Below, piece by piece: positions 45,602 to 55,317 of a stretch of 64,000 nt of DNA. The stretch spans positions 248,001-312,000 of the forward strand of contig NZ_JAPNTZ010000008.1 of NCBI RefSeq assembly GCF_026626335.1, in the 5' to 3' direction. The DNA is from Paractinoplanes pyxinae. GTDB lineage: Bacteria > Actinomycetota > Actinomycetes > Mycobacteriales > Micromonosporaceae. Under the pieces are notes generated by a model that saw only the letters and a list, made by a program, of their open reading frames with translations, ran no database searches and was not told the origin of the DNA. A program made the position numbers and the translations under genes. Numbering within the stretch: position 1 is the first letter of the stretch; each line of letters opens with the position of its first letter.

Positions 45602-48600
45602 TCAGGAAATTCGGCGCAGGGTGCGGCGGCCGGCCAGGACCGCCGCCCCGGCCAGCAGGACGACGGCGGCCACTGCGGTCAGCACCATGGTCGGCAGCCG
45701 GGGCCACTGGGCCAGCGGCAAGGCCGGCGGATCGAGCCCGGCCAGCGGCAACGCCCATCCGGTCAGCCACCACCCCAGCGCCGAGACGCCCATCCCGGCC
45801 ACCACGGCGACGACCACCAGAACCGGGTAGGTGTACAGGGTGGCCTGCCGCAGCGCCGACCGGGACAGGCCCTGCCCGCGCAGGGCCGACATGTCCTCGA
45901 CCCGGCGTTCCCGGTCGACCGCGGCGGCCAGCACGAGAGCCCCGGCCGACAGGGCGGTGGCCAGGGCGGCCACCATCACGTAGAACCACAGCGCGATCGC
46001 CGGCCCCTGCTTGTCCAGGCGTTCCTGCACCTGGGAGGCGCGGATGTCGGCGGTCACCGTGACACCGTGGGCGGTCAGGCGGTCGACGACGTCCTTGGGG
46101 GCCCGGTCGTTCAGCCAGACCATCGCCGTGCTGCTCACGGCGCCGTCGGTCGACAGGCGGTCGGCGTAATCGAGGTCGGTCAGCACCGCCGGCGAGCCCG
46201 CGCCCGGGACGGCCGGCAGCGACGCCCGCACGTCGACGGGTGTCGACCGGGCGTCCAGGTTCTCCACCGCCGGCAGCGCCGTCAGCCCCGAGACGGCCAC
46301 CGGCAGCGGGTACGGCGCCGAGGCAGGATGCACGAACATGCCCTCGGGCAGGCCGTTCAGCGAGGTCACCTCGATCTCGAGGCCGCCCGACGAGGCCGCC
46401 CCTATCCGGCCGCCCTCGGAGGCGCGCCACGGCGCCGGGTCGTTGAGGACGTCGGACGGCACGCCGTTGATGCTGTGCACGGTCAGCACGCCGGTCACGT
46501 CGAGCGTGCCCTGGCCGCCCGCGATGCGCAGCACCTTCAGCGTGCAGCCCTTGGCGCAGGCGGGGACGCCCTGCTCGTACGTGTTGCGCCCGTTCCGCAG
46601 CACGCCGAGCTCGGCCAGCTCGTCGTTCCCGCCCTCGCGGGGCGACAGCACCGCGGTCAAAGCGACCGCCTTGCCCGACGGGAACTGGGCGCTGATGTCG
46701 AATGTGACCTTCGCTCCGTCCACGTTGACCGTCGGGGCCGCCGCCGGATGCAGCTGCCGCGCGATCTCGCCCGCGGCCGGCCCGGTGGAGGGCCAGGCGG
46801 CCACCGCGTCCAGCCGGGTGGTGTCCACGCCGATGGTCGTCGGCGCGCCCGGGTCCGACGGCAGCTTCACGGCCGCCATCGCGAACTTGCCCTCGGGGTC
46901 GGCCGCACGCACCGCGGCCAGCAGGTTCTGCCGCCCGGTCTGGCCCAGCTGCAGCACCCGCGTCGCGCCGGTGCCCAGCGTGGCCTCGGCCGTGCGCCCG
47001 GTCGAGGCGACGTCGACCGCCGCGGCCGCGTACCCGATGACCGCCACCGCCGCCGTGAGCAGGGCGAACAGCCGTACCGCACCCGGCCGCCGGGAGAGCT
47101 GCAGCCCGGCCAGGGCCACGCCGAGCCGCCCCCGCCGCAACGCCCGCCGGCCCAGCACGGTCACCAGCGGCACCAGCAGCCGCGCCGCGACCAGCGCCCC
47201 GGCCACCAGCACCAGCGCCGCCGCGGCCGTGCCGACCCCGCGCAGCGCCGACTTGAGCTGCACCACCGCGACCACGGCCAAAACGACCACAACGAGCTCG
47301 GCCGCGATGGCCCGCGCGCTGTTCGGCACGGCCGGCGCCCGGCGCAGCAGCTCGGCCACCGGCGTGGCGATCTGCCGCCGCTCGGCCATCAGCGCGGTCA
47401 GCAGGGCCGCCCCGGCCGCGACCGGCGCCCAGCGCAGCGAGCTGAGCCCGGCATCGGCCCCGACACCCGGGAAGCGCCAGGCCGCGAACGCGTTGACCAG
47501 CAACTGCCCGGCCAGGCAGCCGACGATCGAGCCGATCAGGATCGCCACCACGTTCTCGCCGGTGGCCAGCCACCAACGCTGGCCCCATCGGGCGCCGCGC
47601 AGCGCCACCACCGCCAGTTCGGGCCGGCGGCCCTCGGTGCCGTAGCCGACGGCCAGGAAGATGGTCAGGCAGGCCAGCAGCACCAGCGCCACGGCCAGCA
47701 CCGGCACGATCCGGTGGCCGGCGGCGCGTCCCGATTCGATGCGTTCAAGCACTCCGGGCAGCTGGCTGTAGAGGTCGACGCCGCCGCCGAGGGCCGTCAC
47801 CCCGGTCTGCACCTCGGACAAACCCGTGCGTACGGGAGGAAGTTTGTCGACGGCCAGGGCACCCGGCTCGGGGTAGGCGTCCAGACCGGTGTCGACCGCC
47901 CCGCGGTCCATCGCGTGGATGGAGGCGCTGGTGACGAACAGCGGCAGGCCCGCACCGGCCGGCAGGTCGACGCCCGGGTTGAAGAACCCGCGGCTTCCCC
48001 AGTAGACGTCGGCCGGGTCGGGCACCTGGTACAGGCCGGCCACCAGGAATCGTTTGGGCGTGCCGTTCTCGACGTAGAACGCCGGTCCACCGCGCGGGAT
48101 GACGCGCAGCCCGAAGGTCAGCGTGATCGGGTCGCCGGTCTCGATCTTGAGACGCCGGCCGACCTGCTCGGGCAGCACGATGTCGGACTCGCCGATCAGG
48201 CAGCGCCCGGAGACCATCCGCAGGTGGTCGCAGACGTCCTGGCGGTAGGCGAACCGGCTCGCGTACGAGATGGACGGCTCGATGCCCATCGCCGCGTATT
48301 CCATCGAGTAGACGTAGTGGAAGCCGGGCAGCCCGGCCAGCGCCGTACCGCTGCGCTCCAGGTCGGGACCGCTCGGGGGCGCGCCCGGCTTGGCCTCACG
48401 CTGGTCTTTCTGGAAGGCCCGGATCGCGACGGCCAGCTCGTTCGGGGCGGCCGTCTCGACCTGCCCCGCCGCCACCGCGCGATCCGCCGCGCGCAGGTAG
48501 GCCGGCGCGGCCACCGCGGCGGCCACCCCGAACAGCGCGAGCAGCGCCACCGTCAGCGTCTGTCCCCGGCGGGCCCACACCATGGCCAGCACCAGGGCGA

Positions 48601-48604
48601 TCAT
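45602..48604 (-). CDS. Large FtsX-type ABC transporter permease (second of a pair)
   Basis: 1000 residues from ATG 48604. It follows the MacB/LolC plan in duplicate: an N-terminal helix (LVLAMVWARRGQTLTVALLALFGVAAAVAAPAYL), a large extracytoplasmic domain, three helices (VLAVALVLLACLTIFLAVGYG, ENVVAILIGSIVGCLAG, VAAGAALLTALMAE), and a second block with another extracytoplasmic region and final helices (WFYVMVAALATALSAGALVLAAAVDRERR ... TMVLTAVAAVVLLAGAAVLA). The FtsX loop VDRERRVEDMSALRGQGLSRSALRQA is present. Its start overlaps the stop of the first permease (ATGA). No ATPase gene is nearby. Confidence 0.85.
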   Translation of the reverse strand: MIALVLAMVWARRGQTLTVALLALFGVAAAVAAPAYLRAADRAVAAGQVETAAPNELAVAIRAFQKDQREAKPGAPPSGPDLERSGTALAGLPGFHYVYSMEYAAMGIEPSISYASRFAYRQDVCDHLRMVSGRCLIGESDIVLPEQVGRRLKIETGDPITLTFGLRVIPRGGPAFYVENGTPKRFLVAGLYQVPDPADVYWGSRGFFNPGVDLPAGAGLPLFVTSASIHAMDRGAVDTGLDAYPEPGALAVDKLPPVRTGLSEVQTGVTALGGGVDLYSQLPGVLERIESGRAAGHRIVPVLAVALVLLACLTIFLAVGYGTEGRRPELAVVALRGARWGQRWWLATGENVVAILIGSIVGCLAGQLLVNAFAAWRFPGVGADAGLSSLRWAPVAAGAALLTALMAERRQIATPVAELLRRAPAVPNSARAIAAELVVVVLAVVAVVQLKSALRGVGTAAAALVLVAGALVAARLLVPLVTVLGRRALRRGRLGVALAGLQLSRRPGAVRLFALLTAAVAVIGYAAAAVDVASTGRTAEATLGTGATRVLQLGQTGRQNLLAAVRAADPEGKFAMAAVKLPSDPGAPTTIGVDTTRLDAVAAWPSTGPAAGEIARQLHPAAAPTVNVDGAKVTFDISAQFPSGKAVALTAVLSPREGGNDELAELGVLRNGRNTYEQGVPACAKGCTLKVLRIAGGQGTLDVTGVLTVHSINGVPSDVLNDPAPWRASEGGRIGAASSGGLEIEVTSLNGLPEGMFVHPASAPYPLPVAVSGLTALPAVENLDARSTPVDVRASLPAVPGAGSPAVLTDLDYADRLSTDGAVSSTAMVWLNDRAPKDVVDRLTAHGVTVTADIRASQVQERLDKQGPAIALWFYVMVAALATALSAGALVLAAAVDRERRVEDMSALRGQGLSRSALRQATLYTYPVLVVVAVVAGMGVSALGWWLTGWALPLAGLDPPALPLAQWPRLPTMVLTAVAAVVLLAGAAVLAGRRTLRRIS

Positions 48605-51540
48605 GAGAGTTCCCCGTTCAGCCGCCGCACCGACAGCCACGTCGTCAGGCCGAGCACGACCACGGCGACCACGGCCGCGATGCCGAGCGCGGCCGGGCTG
48701 AGCGCGCCCGGCGGCGGGATCACCCGCCAGCCGTCCGGGAAGGGCGGGGCGGTGACGTCGGCGATCGGGCGGGCGGCCAGGGCCGCGGCCAGCCCGCCGA
48801 GCAGCCCGGCCAGCGCCACCGAGCCTGCACCGGCGTACGCGGTGATCAGCGCCGTGCGGCGGGACAGGCCCTGATGGCGCAGCGAGCGCAGGTGCTCGAG
48901 CTGGGGCTCCCGGTCGACGGCGGCCGCCACCGCGAGCAGGCCGGCCGCGATCAGCCCGGCCAGGGCCGCCGCGAACAGGCCGAACGACGCGGTGACGACC
49001 GAGCTGTCGGCGGCCAGTTCGTCGACCCGGGCCGCCGCCGTCCGGTCGTCCAGAACCGGCAGCCCGATGGCGTCCACGACGGAGGCGGGCGCGTCGGCGG
49101 TCAGCCACACCTGCAGCGTGCCGCCCTGGTCGGCGTCGCCGGCCACGCGGCGGGCGGCGTCGAGGTCGGTCAGCACCCCGTCGGCCCCGATTACCGGCAG
49201 CACTCGCGCCGCGGCGGTGACGCGTACAGGCGTGGCCACGTCGCCGAAGCGGCCCAGCGCCGCGTCGTCGAAGAACCACTCGGCCGGCGGCCGCCCCGCC
49301 ATCACAACCGGCAGGGGCAGCGGCGAGTCGACGACGGCCACCTTGGTTCCGCCGCCCGGGTTGGCGCTCAGCGTGAGGCCGGCCGGGCCGGTCGAGATGC
49401 GCACGGCCTCGGTGCTGAAGTCGCCGCGCCAGCGGGTCACGTCGCGCAACGCCGCGGTGCCGACGATGGTGCCCGACGGGTTCTGCTGGGTCAGCGAGCG
49501 GATGGTGAGCGCGCCCGGGCCGGACCCCTCGGGGGTGAACAGCTCCCAGCCGACCAGGCGGCAGCCGGGCGCGACGGCGCAGCCCGGCACCGCGGCCGAC
49601 ACCGACTGGGTGCCCGGCCGGATGCCGCGGAACTCCAGACGTACGCCGGCGCCGGTGCCCTCGTGCTGCAGGATCGCGCCGAGCAGGGTGATCGTGCGCC
49701 GCTGGCTGGTCACCGAGACGGTCAGCCGGTTGCCGGTGATCAGCGGCAGCAGGGCCGGCGGCTTGGCTCGCAGGGCGTCGCGGGGCCCGTACTCGGGTCG
49801 CCAGGTGGCCACGGCGGCGAGCCGGCTGCTGTCGACGGCCAGCACCGGCGGCGAGCCCCCGGGATCGACGACGGCAGCCATCGCGTACCGGCCCGCCGGG
49901 TCGGCCTGGCGCACGGCGTGCAGCAGCTGCGTGCGGGTGGGCGCCGAGACGGTCAGCACCCGGGCCGCGCCCAGCTCGACGTCGGCCCGCTCGACCCGCT
50001 CGGTGCGCCCGGCGGCGAAGGTGCCCACGGTCAGCGCCATCAGCGCCACGCTCACCACCACCAGGGCGAACACCCGGTCGGTGCCGGGTTGGCGCGAGAC
50101 CCGTACGGCGGTCAGCCCCAGCCGCACCCGGCCCGCGCGCAGGGCCACCGCGCCCACCCGGTCCGCGATCCGCCGCAGCAGCCGGGCCAGCAGCAGGCCG
50201 ACGGCCAGCGCGACCAGGGCCGGCGCCACCACGCCGAGCCCGGCGCCGCCGGACCGGGCCTGATAGACGGCCCCGCCGGCCAGCGCGATCAGGGCCAGGT
50301 CGACGACGCCGGACCGCCAGTCCCGCCGGGCCGACGGCACCCGCCGCAGCAGGGCCGCGACCGGCGCCCGCTGTTGCAGGGCGTCCACCGCCAGCAGCAC
50401 GAGCAGCGCGATGCCGAGCACCACGATCACCAAACCCAGCGACAGCAGCAGCGCGACCCAGAGCTCCACGCGGACGGGCAGGCCGCGGGCCAGCGGCCAG
50501 GCGATCAGGAACCCGGCCACCCAGCCGGCCAGGCCGCCGCCGACCAGCGGCAGCAGGTGCTGGCTGAGCGCCAGCCGCAGGATGCCGCGGGCGGTGCTGC
50601 CCCGCAGCTTGAGCAGCCCGGCGTCGGCCCGCCGCTCGCGGCCGGTGAAGCGCCCGGCCAGCCCGATCGCGAACCAGGCGATGACCGCCACCTGGCCCAG
50701 CGCGACGGCGACGCCGGTGGCCACGGCGATGCGTTCCTCCCGCACCCGGTCGACCAGCGGGCCGGTGGGGGCGGACAGCTGCAACTGCTGCGCGGCGAAA
50801 CGGGGCGCCGCGTGGTTGACCAGCCCGTTCAGGTCGTACGCGCCGTCGCCGCGCAGCAACGGCAGGGGAACCTCGACGTCCCACGCGTGGACCGGGCGGG
50901 TCAGCGTGGGATCGCGGAACGTCTCGAGCGAGGTGAACAGGGGGTCGAGCGAGCCCTGGGCCCGGAACAGCTTGTCGCTCCAGTACGGGCTGCCCGGCTC
51001 GACCGGCTGGTAGACGGCGGCGACCCGGAACGTGATCGGGGTGACCGAGGTGGCCGGCCGCACCCGGAACGTGTCGCCCGGCTTCAGCTTGAGCCGGGTG
51101 GCCGAGTCGGTGCTGATGGCGGCGTCGTTGGCGGCGGCCGGGCAGGCGCCGGTCAGCTTGGCGTGCTGGCAGAAGCCGTCGCGGTACGCGATGGGCAGGC
51201 CGGTCGAGGCGCCGGTCGCGCCCGGATAGATGTAGCTGGCGTCGGCGACCGCACCCAGCACGGGAGTGGCGTCGGGAACGGGCAGCAGGCCACGCGCGGT
51301 GGCGTCGAAGTCGTCGAGCGCGCCGCGCGGGTCGTCGGTGCCCTCGCCGGCCTGGCGCACCAGGATGACGCGTTCCTCGACCGGGGCCGAGGTGACCACG
51401 TTGCCGGCCGAGCGCGACGACACGGTCATCCCGTACCACGCGGCGCAGCCGGCCGCCGTCGCGAGCAGCGCCGCGAGCAGGCCGACCAGCAAGGCCGGGC
51501 CGGAGCGCCGCCGGACGGCGCCCAGGGCGATGTAGTACAT
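48601..51540 (-). CDS. Large FtsX-type ABC transporter permease (first of a pair)
   Basis: 979 residues from ATG 51540. The start MYYIALGAVRRRSGPALLVGLLAALLATAAGCAAWYG holds the first helix, followed by a long extracytoplasmic domain, a central helical block (AVALGQVAVIAWFAIGLAGRF, VEARELW-like region LVIVVLGIALLVLLAVDALQQRAPVAALLRR), a second extracytoplasmic domain, and a C-terminal FtsX block (FGLFAAALAGLIAAGLLAVAAAVDREPQLEHLRSLRHQGLSRRTALITAYAGAG). It is a close paralogue in layout of the downstream gene. Together they would form a heterodimeric membrane unit for a LolD/MacB-type ATPase, which is absent from the window; the system may move lipids or lipoproteins. Divergent from an LLM oxidoreductase gene. 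Confidence 0.85.
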   Translation of the reverse strand: MYYIALGAVRRRSGPALLVGLLAALLATAAGCAAWYGMTVSSRSAGNVVTSAPVEERVILVRQAGEGTDDPRGALDDFDATARGLLPVPDATPVLGAVADASYIYPGATGASTGLPIAYRDGFCQHAKLTGACPAAANDAAISTDSATRLKLKPGDTFRVRPATSVTPITFRVAAVYQPVEPGSPYWSDKLFRAQGSLDPLFTSLETFRDPTLTRPVHAWDVEVPLPLLRGDGAYDLNGLVNHAAPRFAAQQLQLSAPTGPLVDRVREERIAVATGVAVALGQVAVIAWFAIGLAGRFTGRERRADAGLLKLRGSTARGILRLALSQHLLPLVGGGLAGWVAGFLIAWPLARGLPVRVELWVALLLSLGLVIVVLGIALLVLLAVDALQQRAPVAALLRRVPSARRDWRSGVVDLALIALAGGAVYQARSGGAGLGVVAPALVALAVGLLLARLLRRIADRVGAVALRAGRVRLGLTAVRVSRQPGTDRVFALVVVSVALMALTVGTFAAGRTERVERADVELGAARVLTVSAPTRTQLLHAVRQADPAGRYAMAAVVDPGGSPPVLAVDSSRLAAVATWRPEYGPRDALRAKPPALLPLITGNRLTVSVTSQRRTITLLGAILQHEGTGAGVRLEFRGIRPGTQSVSAAVPGCAVAPGCRLVGWELFTPEGSGPGALTIRSLTQQNPSGTIVGTAALRDVTRWRGDFSTEAVRISTGPAGLTLSANPGGGTKVAVVDSPLPLPVVMAGRPPAEWFFDDAALGRFGDVATPVRVTAAARVLPVIGADGVLTDLDAARRVAGDADQGGTLQVWLTADAPASVVDAIGLPVLDDRTAAARVDELAADSSVVTASFGLFAAALAGLIAAGLLAVAAAVDREPQLEHLRSLRHQGLSRRTALITAYAGAGSVALAGLLGGLAAALAARPIADVTAPPFPDGWRVIPPPGALSPAALGIAAVVAVVVLGLTTWLSVRRLNGELS

Positions 51541-51623
51541 CCGTTCCGTTCCCCCGTTGTTCGATCCACGGACACTCTCGTACCGCCGATCGCTTTTGCC
51601 AAGCGTCGATTAGGTTGAGGTCC

Positions 51624-52493
51624 ATGAGCGTACGTTTCGGGGTGTTCGTGCCCCAGGGCTGGAAGATGGATCTGGTCGAGATCGCCGACCCGGTCGAGCA
51701 GTACGAGGCGATGACCCAGGTGGCCCGGGTGGCCGACGCCGGGCCGTGGGACGCGATCTGGCTCTACGACCACTTCCACACCGTGCCCGAGCCCACCCAG
51801 AACTCGGTCTTCGAGTGCTGGACGGCCACTTCGACGCTGGCCCGCGACACCAGCCGGGTGCGGATCGGCCAGATGGTCGGCTGCAACGGCTACCGCCAGC
51901 CCTCCCTCTACGCCAAGATCGCGTCGACCGTGGACGTGGCCTCGAAGGGCCGGCTCATCGCCGGGCTGGGCGCCGGCTGGTACGAGCACGAGTGGAAGGC
52001 GTACGGCTACGAGTGGAAAGACGTGCCGCAGCGGATGAGCGAGTTCCGCGAGGCCGTCGAGATCGTCCACAAGATGTGGACCGAGGACAACCCGGTCTTC
52101 CAGGGCAAGCACTACTCGATCGACGCCCCGATCAACCAGCCCCGCCGCAAGCCCCAGTTCTGGCTGGGCGGCGGCGGCGAGAAGATCACGCTGAAGCTGG
52201 TCGCCCAGTACGCCGACGGCTGCAACGTGGGCGGCGGCGACCCCGAGGTGGTGGCCCACAAGCTGAACGTGCTGCGCGCCCACTGCGACAAACTGGGCCG
52301 CGACTTCGGCGAGATCACCAAGTCGACCACGATCGAACTCGACCTCACCGAGTCCACGGCCGACACCATCGCCCGGGTCGAGAAGGTCGTCGAGGCCGGC
52401 GCCGACTACGTCATCTTCTACATCCCGCGCGTCGCCTACGACCACGCTCCCCTGCACCGCCTGGCCGAGGAGCTGGTCCCGCAGTTCCGCTGA
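51624..52493 (+). CDS. LLM-class F420-dependent oxidoreductase
   Basis: 289 residues from ATG 51624. Luciferase-like features: FGVFVPQGWKMDLVEIADPVEQYEAMTQVARVADAGPWDAIWLYDHFHTVPEPTQNSVFECWTATSTLARDTSRVRIGQMVGCNGYRQPSLYAKIASTVDVASKGRLIAGLGAGWYEHEWKAYG; the GRLIAGLGAGWYE segment and PQFWLGGGGEKITLKLVAQYADGCN are typical of the TIGR03560-like F420 group. It would transfer hydride from F420H2 to an unknown substrate. It is divergent from the FtsX pair by 83 bases and ends three bases from the convergent secreted-protein gene. Confidence 0.9.
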   Translation: MSVRFGVFVPQGWKMDLVEIADPVEQYEAMTQVARVADAGPWDAIWLYDHFHTVPEPTQNSVFECWTATSTLARDTSRVRIGQMVGCNGYRQPSLYAKIASTVDVASKGRLIAGLGAGWYEHEWKAYGYEWKDVPQRMSEFREAVEIVHKMWTEDNPVFQGKHYSIDAPINQPRRKPQFWLGGGGEKITLKLVAQYADGCNVGGGDPEVVAHKLNVLRAHCDKLGRDFGEITKSTTIELDLTESTADTIARVEKVVEAGADYVIFYIPRVAYDHAPLHRLAEELVPQFR

Positions 52494-52496
52494 CCC

Positions 52497-53048
52497 TTAC
52501 TGAGCCGGCGCCTCCTCGGTCACCAGACGGCGGTTGTCCTCGCCCGAGCTGACCGAGAGGGCCCAGCCCTTGACCGACTTGACCCGCTTCGACGCCGTCA
52601 CGGTTTTGCCCTTGGTGGCGTCGGGGCAGGGCTGGCCCTTGTCGGGCGGCACCGAGGTGCCCGAGATGCCGAAGCTGGCGCCGGTGATCCAGAAGCCGAC
52701 CAGCTTGCCGCTGTAGCCCTGGGCGGTGCCCCGGCCCTTGTCCAGCACTGCGGCGTTGCGCAGCTCGTAGCGGCCGAACTCGCGATAGTGCACCACCGGG
52801 AAGGGCGTCTTGCCGCACGAGACCGTGTACGTGTCGTTCGTCCAGAAGTCGTGGTTGAAGACCAGCCCGGACGTCTTGGCCGCCAGCGTCGCGTCGTTCC
52901 AGCCGAAAGCCTTCTGCAGGTCGCTCCGGGCCACGTAGCCCTTCATCGTCTTCGGGTCGTAGCTGACCGCGGCCGCGGCGGGCGTGGCGACGCCGGCGGT
53001 GGCGACCAGTGTCGCTCCGGCAACGGCGAGACGGCGAAGTGCGTTCAT
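52497..53048 (-). CDS. Secreted hypothetical protein
   Basis: 183 residues from ATG 53048, with GGAGG six to ten bases upstream. Residues 1-28 are a signal peptide (RRLAVAGATLVATAGVATPAAAA). The mature protein begins VSYDPKTMKGYVARSDLQKAFGWNDATLAAKTSGLVFNHDFWTNDTYTVSCGKTPFPVVHYREFGRYELRNAAVLDKGRG, with aromatic-rich strands and a later ITGASFGISGTSVPPDKGQPCPDATKGKTVTASKRV. Two cysteines could form a bridge. Secreted proteins of this kind are common and uncharacterised in actinobacteria; I know no function. It is 44 bases downstream of the sensor kinase gene on the same strand and could be co-transcribed. Confidence 0.75.
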   Translation of the reverse strand: MNALRRLAVAGATLVATAGVATPAAAAVSYDPKTMKGYVARSDLQKAFGWNDATLAAKTSGLVFNHDFWTNDTYTVSCGKTPFPVVHYREFGRYELRNAAVLDKGRGTAQGYSGKLVGFWITGASFGISGTSVPPDKGQPCPDATKGKTVTASKRVKSVKGWALSVSSGEDNRRLVTEEAPAQ

Positions 53049-53092
53049 GGTGCTCCTCCAGCGGCGCGGATCTTCGGAACTAACGATCATGG

Positions 53093-55186
53093 TCAGTCGT
53101 GGGATGCGGGCAGGACGACGGTGAAGACGCTGCCCGCGGTGGCGGCCGGGGCCGCCGAGATGTGGCCCCCGTGCGCGTCCACGATGGCCTTGGTGATGGC
53201 CAGGCCCAGGCCGGTGCCCTTGGTTCCCTTCCGTACGGCGTTGCTGGCCCGGAAGAAGCGGTCGAACAGCCGGTGGTGCTCGCCGGGCGGCACGCCGATG
53301 CCCGTGTCGGCCACCTCGATCACGACGTCGCCGGTGAGCCGGGCCGTCACCGTGACCGCGCCGCCCTCAGGTGTGTACTTCACGGCGTTGCTCACCAGGT
53401 TGTCGAGCACCTGCCGCAGCCGTACGGGATCGGCCAGCACCGGCAGGTGGCGGGGCGCGTCCACGGTCACGGTGAGCTGCTTGGCCTCGGCCGCGGGCCG
53501 CTGGGCCTGCACGGTCTCGCGGATCAGCCGAGCCGCCGACAACGGCTGCGGATCGATGCTCATCTGCCCGGCCTCCAGACGGGCCAGGTCGAGCAGGTCG
53601 TCGACCAGGTGCTGCATGTGCGTGGACCGGCGGTCGATCACCTCGGCCAGGTGCCGCTGCTCGCCGGTCAGCGCCGGGTCGTCGAGCAGCGTCTCGCTGT
53701 AGCTGCGGATCGCGCTGAGCGGGTTGCGCAGCTCGTGGCTGACCATCCCGACCAGCTCGTCCTTGACCCGGGCCAGTTCCAGCGCCAGCTCCTCGGCCCG
53801 CCGCCGTTCCATGTGCCGGCCCAGGTGCGCGCACACGCCGTCGAGCAGGTCGAGCACGTCCGGGTCGGGTTCCAGCGGTACGGCGGTGAAGAACAGCAGT
53901 ACGCCGAGAACCCGGTCGTCGGAGCGCACCGGCACCCCGATCGCGCTGTGCAGCCCGGCCGCCCGTACCTGGGCCGCGCGCAGCACCGTACGGGGATCGT
54001 CGAGCACCTCGGGCAGCCACAGCTCGCTGTCGCTGGCCCAGATGTGCCCGGCCAGCCCCTCGCCCCGCCGCACGTGCTGCGGCCGGTCGGGGATGCCGTG
54101 GCCGGGGGCCGCCCACGACCCGACCCGGGTGATGGCGTCCGTGCCGATCTGCCAGAACTCGCCGACCGCCCACTCCAGCCCGGCGCCGACCGCCGCCACC
54201 GTACGGTCGGCCGCCTCGCCGGCGCTGTGCGAGTCGGCCAGTCCGCGCGCCACGGCCAGGCGCACCTCGCGGAACGTCTCGGCCCGCCGCTGCTCGGTGA
54301 TGTCGTGCATCGCCACCACCGCGCCCAGCCGCTGGCCGTCGGGCGTCTCCAGCGGGCGGGCGTTCACCGTGAACCGGCGCGGCGCCTCACCGGCCGGGGC
54401 GATCACCAGCTCGGCGTGGTCGACCCGCTTTCCCGCGTACGCCTGGGCCAGCGGCACCTCGTCGGGCCTCAGCAACGTCCGGCCGTCGGGGTGGTAGAGG
54501 TCGTAGGCGCGGGGCCAGTCCTCCGCCGGCAGGTCGGCCGCGCCGGTGCCGTGGATGTCGCGCAGCGCCTGGTTGAACAGGGTCAGGCGGCCGTCCTCGT
54601 CGCACGCGCCGACCCCGGTGTCCAGGCTGTCCAGCAGCGCCTGCAGGAAGGCTCGCTCATGCTCGTCGCCCTGCTCCAGCCGCTCGCGCAGCCGCTTCTC
54701 GGAAGCCGCATGCGCCATCTCGGACTCGGCCGCGGCGGCCAGATCCTCGATGAGCAGCAGTTCGCGCGGTTCCCAGTCGCGGGGCCGGTCGTCGAGCACG
54801 CCGAACGCGGCCAGCGGGTAGCCGTCGGGGCTGCGGATCGGAAATCCCGCGTACGCGATCACGCCCCCGGCCGTGGCCGGGTGCCCGGCCACGCGGTCGT
54901 CAGTGCGCGCGTCGCACACCAGCACCGGCGCGTCGGAGTCGACCACGAGCCGGCAGAACGTGTGCTCGGCGGGCGGCCCGGACTGCCCGGCCACCGTGCG
55001 ACTGTCGGCGCCGACCAGGGAGACGACCGCTCTCGCCGTACGCAATTGATGGGCCGCGGCCCGGGCCAGCCGATCCAAGGAGGGATAACGGCCCTGGCCG
55101 AGCATCCCGGTCTCGCCCAGACGCCGCAGCCGGACGGCGTCGCTGAGCCGGCCGTCCGCACCGGTCGTGCCCGCTGTCGGCCCCAC
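53093..55186 (-). CDS. Multi-domain sensor histidine kinase (GAF-PAS-GAF-HisKA-HATPase)
   Basis: 697 residues from GTG 55186, soluble. Order: GAF domain (about 30-160, VSLVGADSRTVAGQSG ... FPIRSPDGYPLAAFGVLDD), a linker coiled coil, PAS (about 180-310, LLDSLDTGVGACDEDGRLTLFNQALRDIHG ... VVAMHDITEQRRAE), second GAF (about 320-450, SAIGVPVRSDDRVLGVLLFFTAV), HisKA with H484 in VSHELRNPLSAIRSYSETLL, and the HATPase_c with N-box DNLVSNAVKYTPEGG, DTGIGVPPGEHHRLFDRFFRA and GTGLGLAITKAIVDAHGG. All catalytic boxes are intact. No response-regulator gene is adjacent (orphan). It probably senses cytosolic signals or light/redox via the GAF and PAS parts. Confidence 0.9.
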   Translation of the reverse strand: MGPTAGTTGADGRLSDAVRLRRLGETGMLGQGRYPSLDRLARAAAHQLRTARAVVSLVGADSRTVAGQSGPPAEHTFCRLVVDSDAPVLVCDARTDDRVAGHPATAGGVIAYAGFPIRSPDGYPLAAFGVLDDRPRDWEPRELLLIEDLAAAAESEMAHAASEKRLRERLEQGDEHERAFLQALLDSLDTGVGACDEDGRLTLFNQALRDIHGTGAADLPAEDWPRAYDLYHPDGRTLLRPDEVPLAQAYAGKRVDHAELVIAPAGEAPRRFTVNARPLETPDGQRLGAVVAMHDITEQRRAETFREVRLAVARGLADSHSAGEAADRTVAAVGAGLEWAVGEFWQIGTDAITRVGSWAAPGHGIPDRPQHVRRGEGLAGHIWASDSELWLPEVLDDPRTVLRAAQVRAAGLHSAIGVPVRSDDRVLGVLLFFTAVPLEPDPDVLDLLDGVCAHLGRHMERRRAEELALELARVKDELVGMVSHELRNPLSAIRSYSETLLDDPALTGEQRHLAEVIDRRSTHMQHLVDDLLDLARLEAGQMSIDPQPLSAARLIRETVQAQRPAAEAKQLTVTVDAPRHLPVLADPVRLRQVLDNLVSNAVKYTPEGGAVTVTARLTGDVVIEVADTGIGVPPGEHHRLFDRFFRASNAVRKGTKGTGLGLAITKAIVDAHGGHISAAPAATAGSVFTVVLPASHD

Positions 55187-55251
55187 TCTCTCCGCTTCGG
55201 CCGGGCCGCCGCGAGCCTGAGCCGGAAAACGGAAGTCGTCGCTCGGGCCTC

Positions 55252-55279
55252 TTGTCAGCTACGGAATCAGTGGAATGAT
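55252..55279 (+). promoter_or_regulatory. Candidate promoter of the aldehyde dehydrogenase gene
   Basis: TTGTCA (55252-55257) and AATGAT (55274-55279) are separated by 16 bases, 66 to 39 bases before the GTG start. The same -35 hexamer occurs before the Lrp-type gene at 58070. Only a sequence match; not tested. Confidence 0.35.
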
Positions 55280-55317
55280 GTCGGCAAAACAATGGAGTTC
55301 CTGCGTCTGGAGATCGC

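Noticed and set aside
46067..51618. Two ~900-codon plus-strand open frames antisense to the FtsX genes
   Set aside because: They are Gly/Arg/His/Gln-rich with no domain or start signal and mirror the codon bias of the real minus-strand genes.
45602..51625. A single minus-strand open frame of about 2000 codons spanning both FtsX genes
   Set aside because: Only the part from 48604 down encodes permease sequence; the upstream part is an out-of-frame shadow of the first permease gene, which has its own frame and start.
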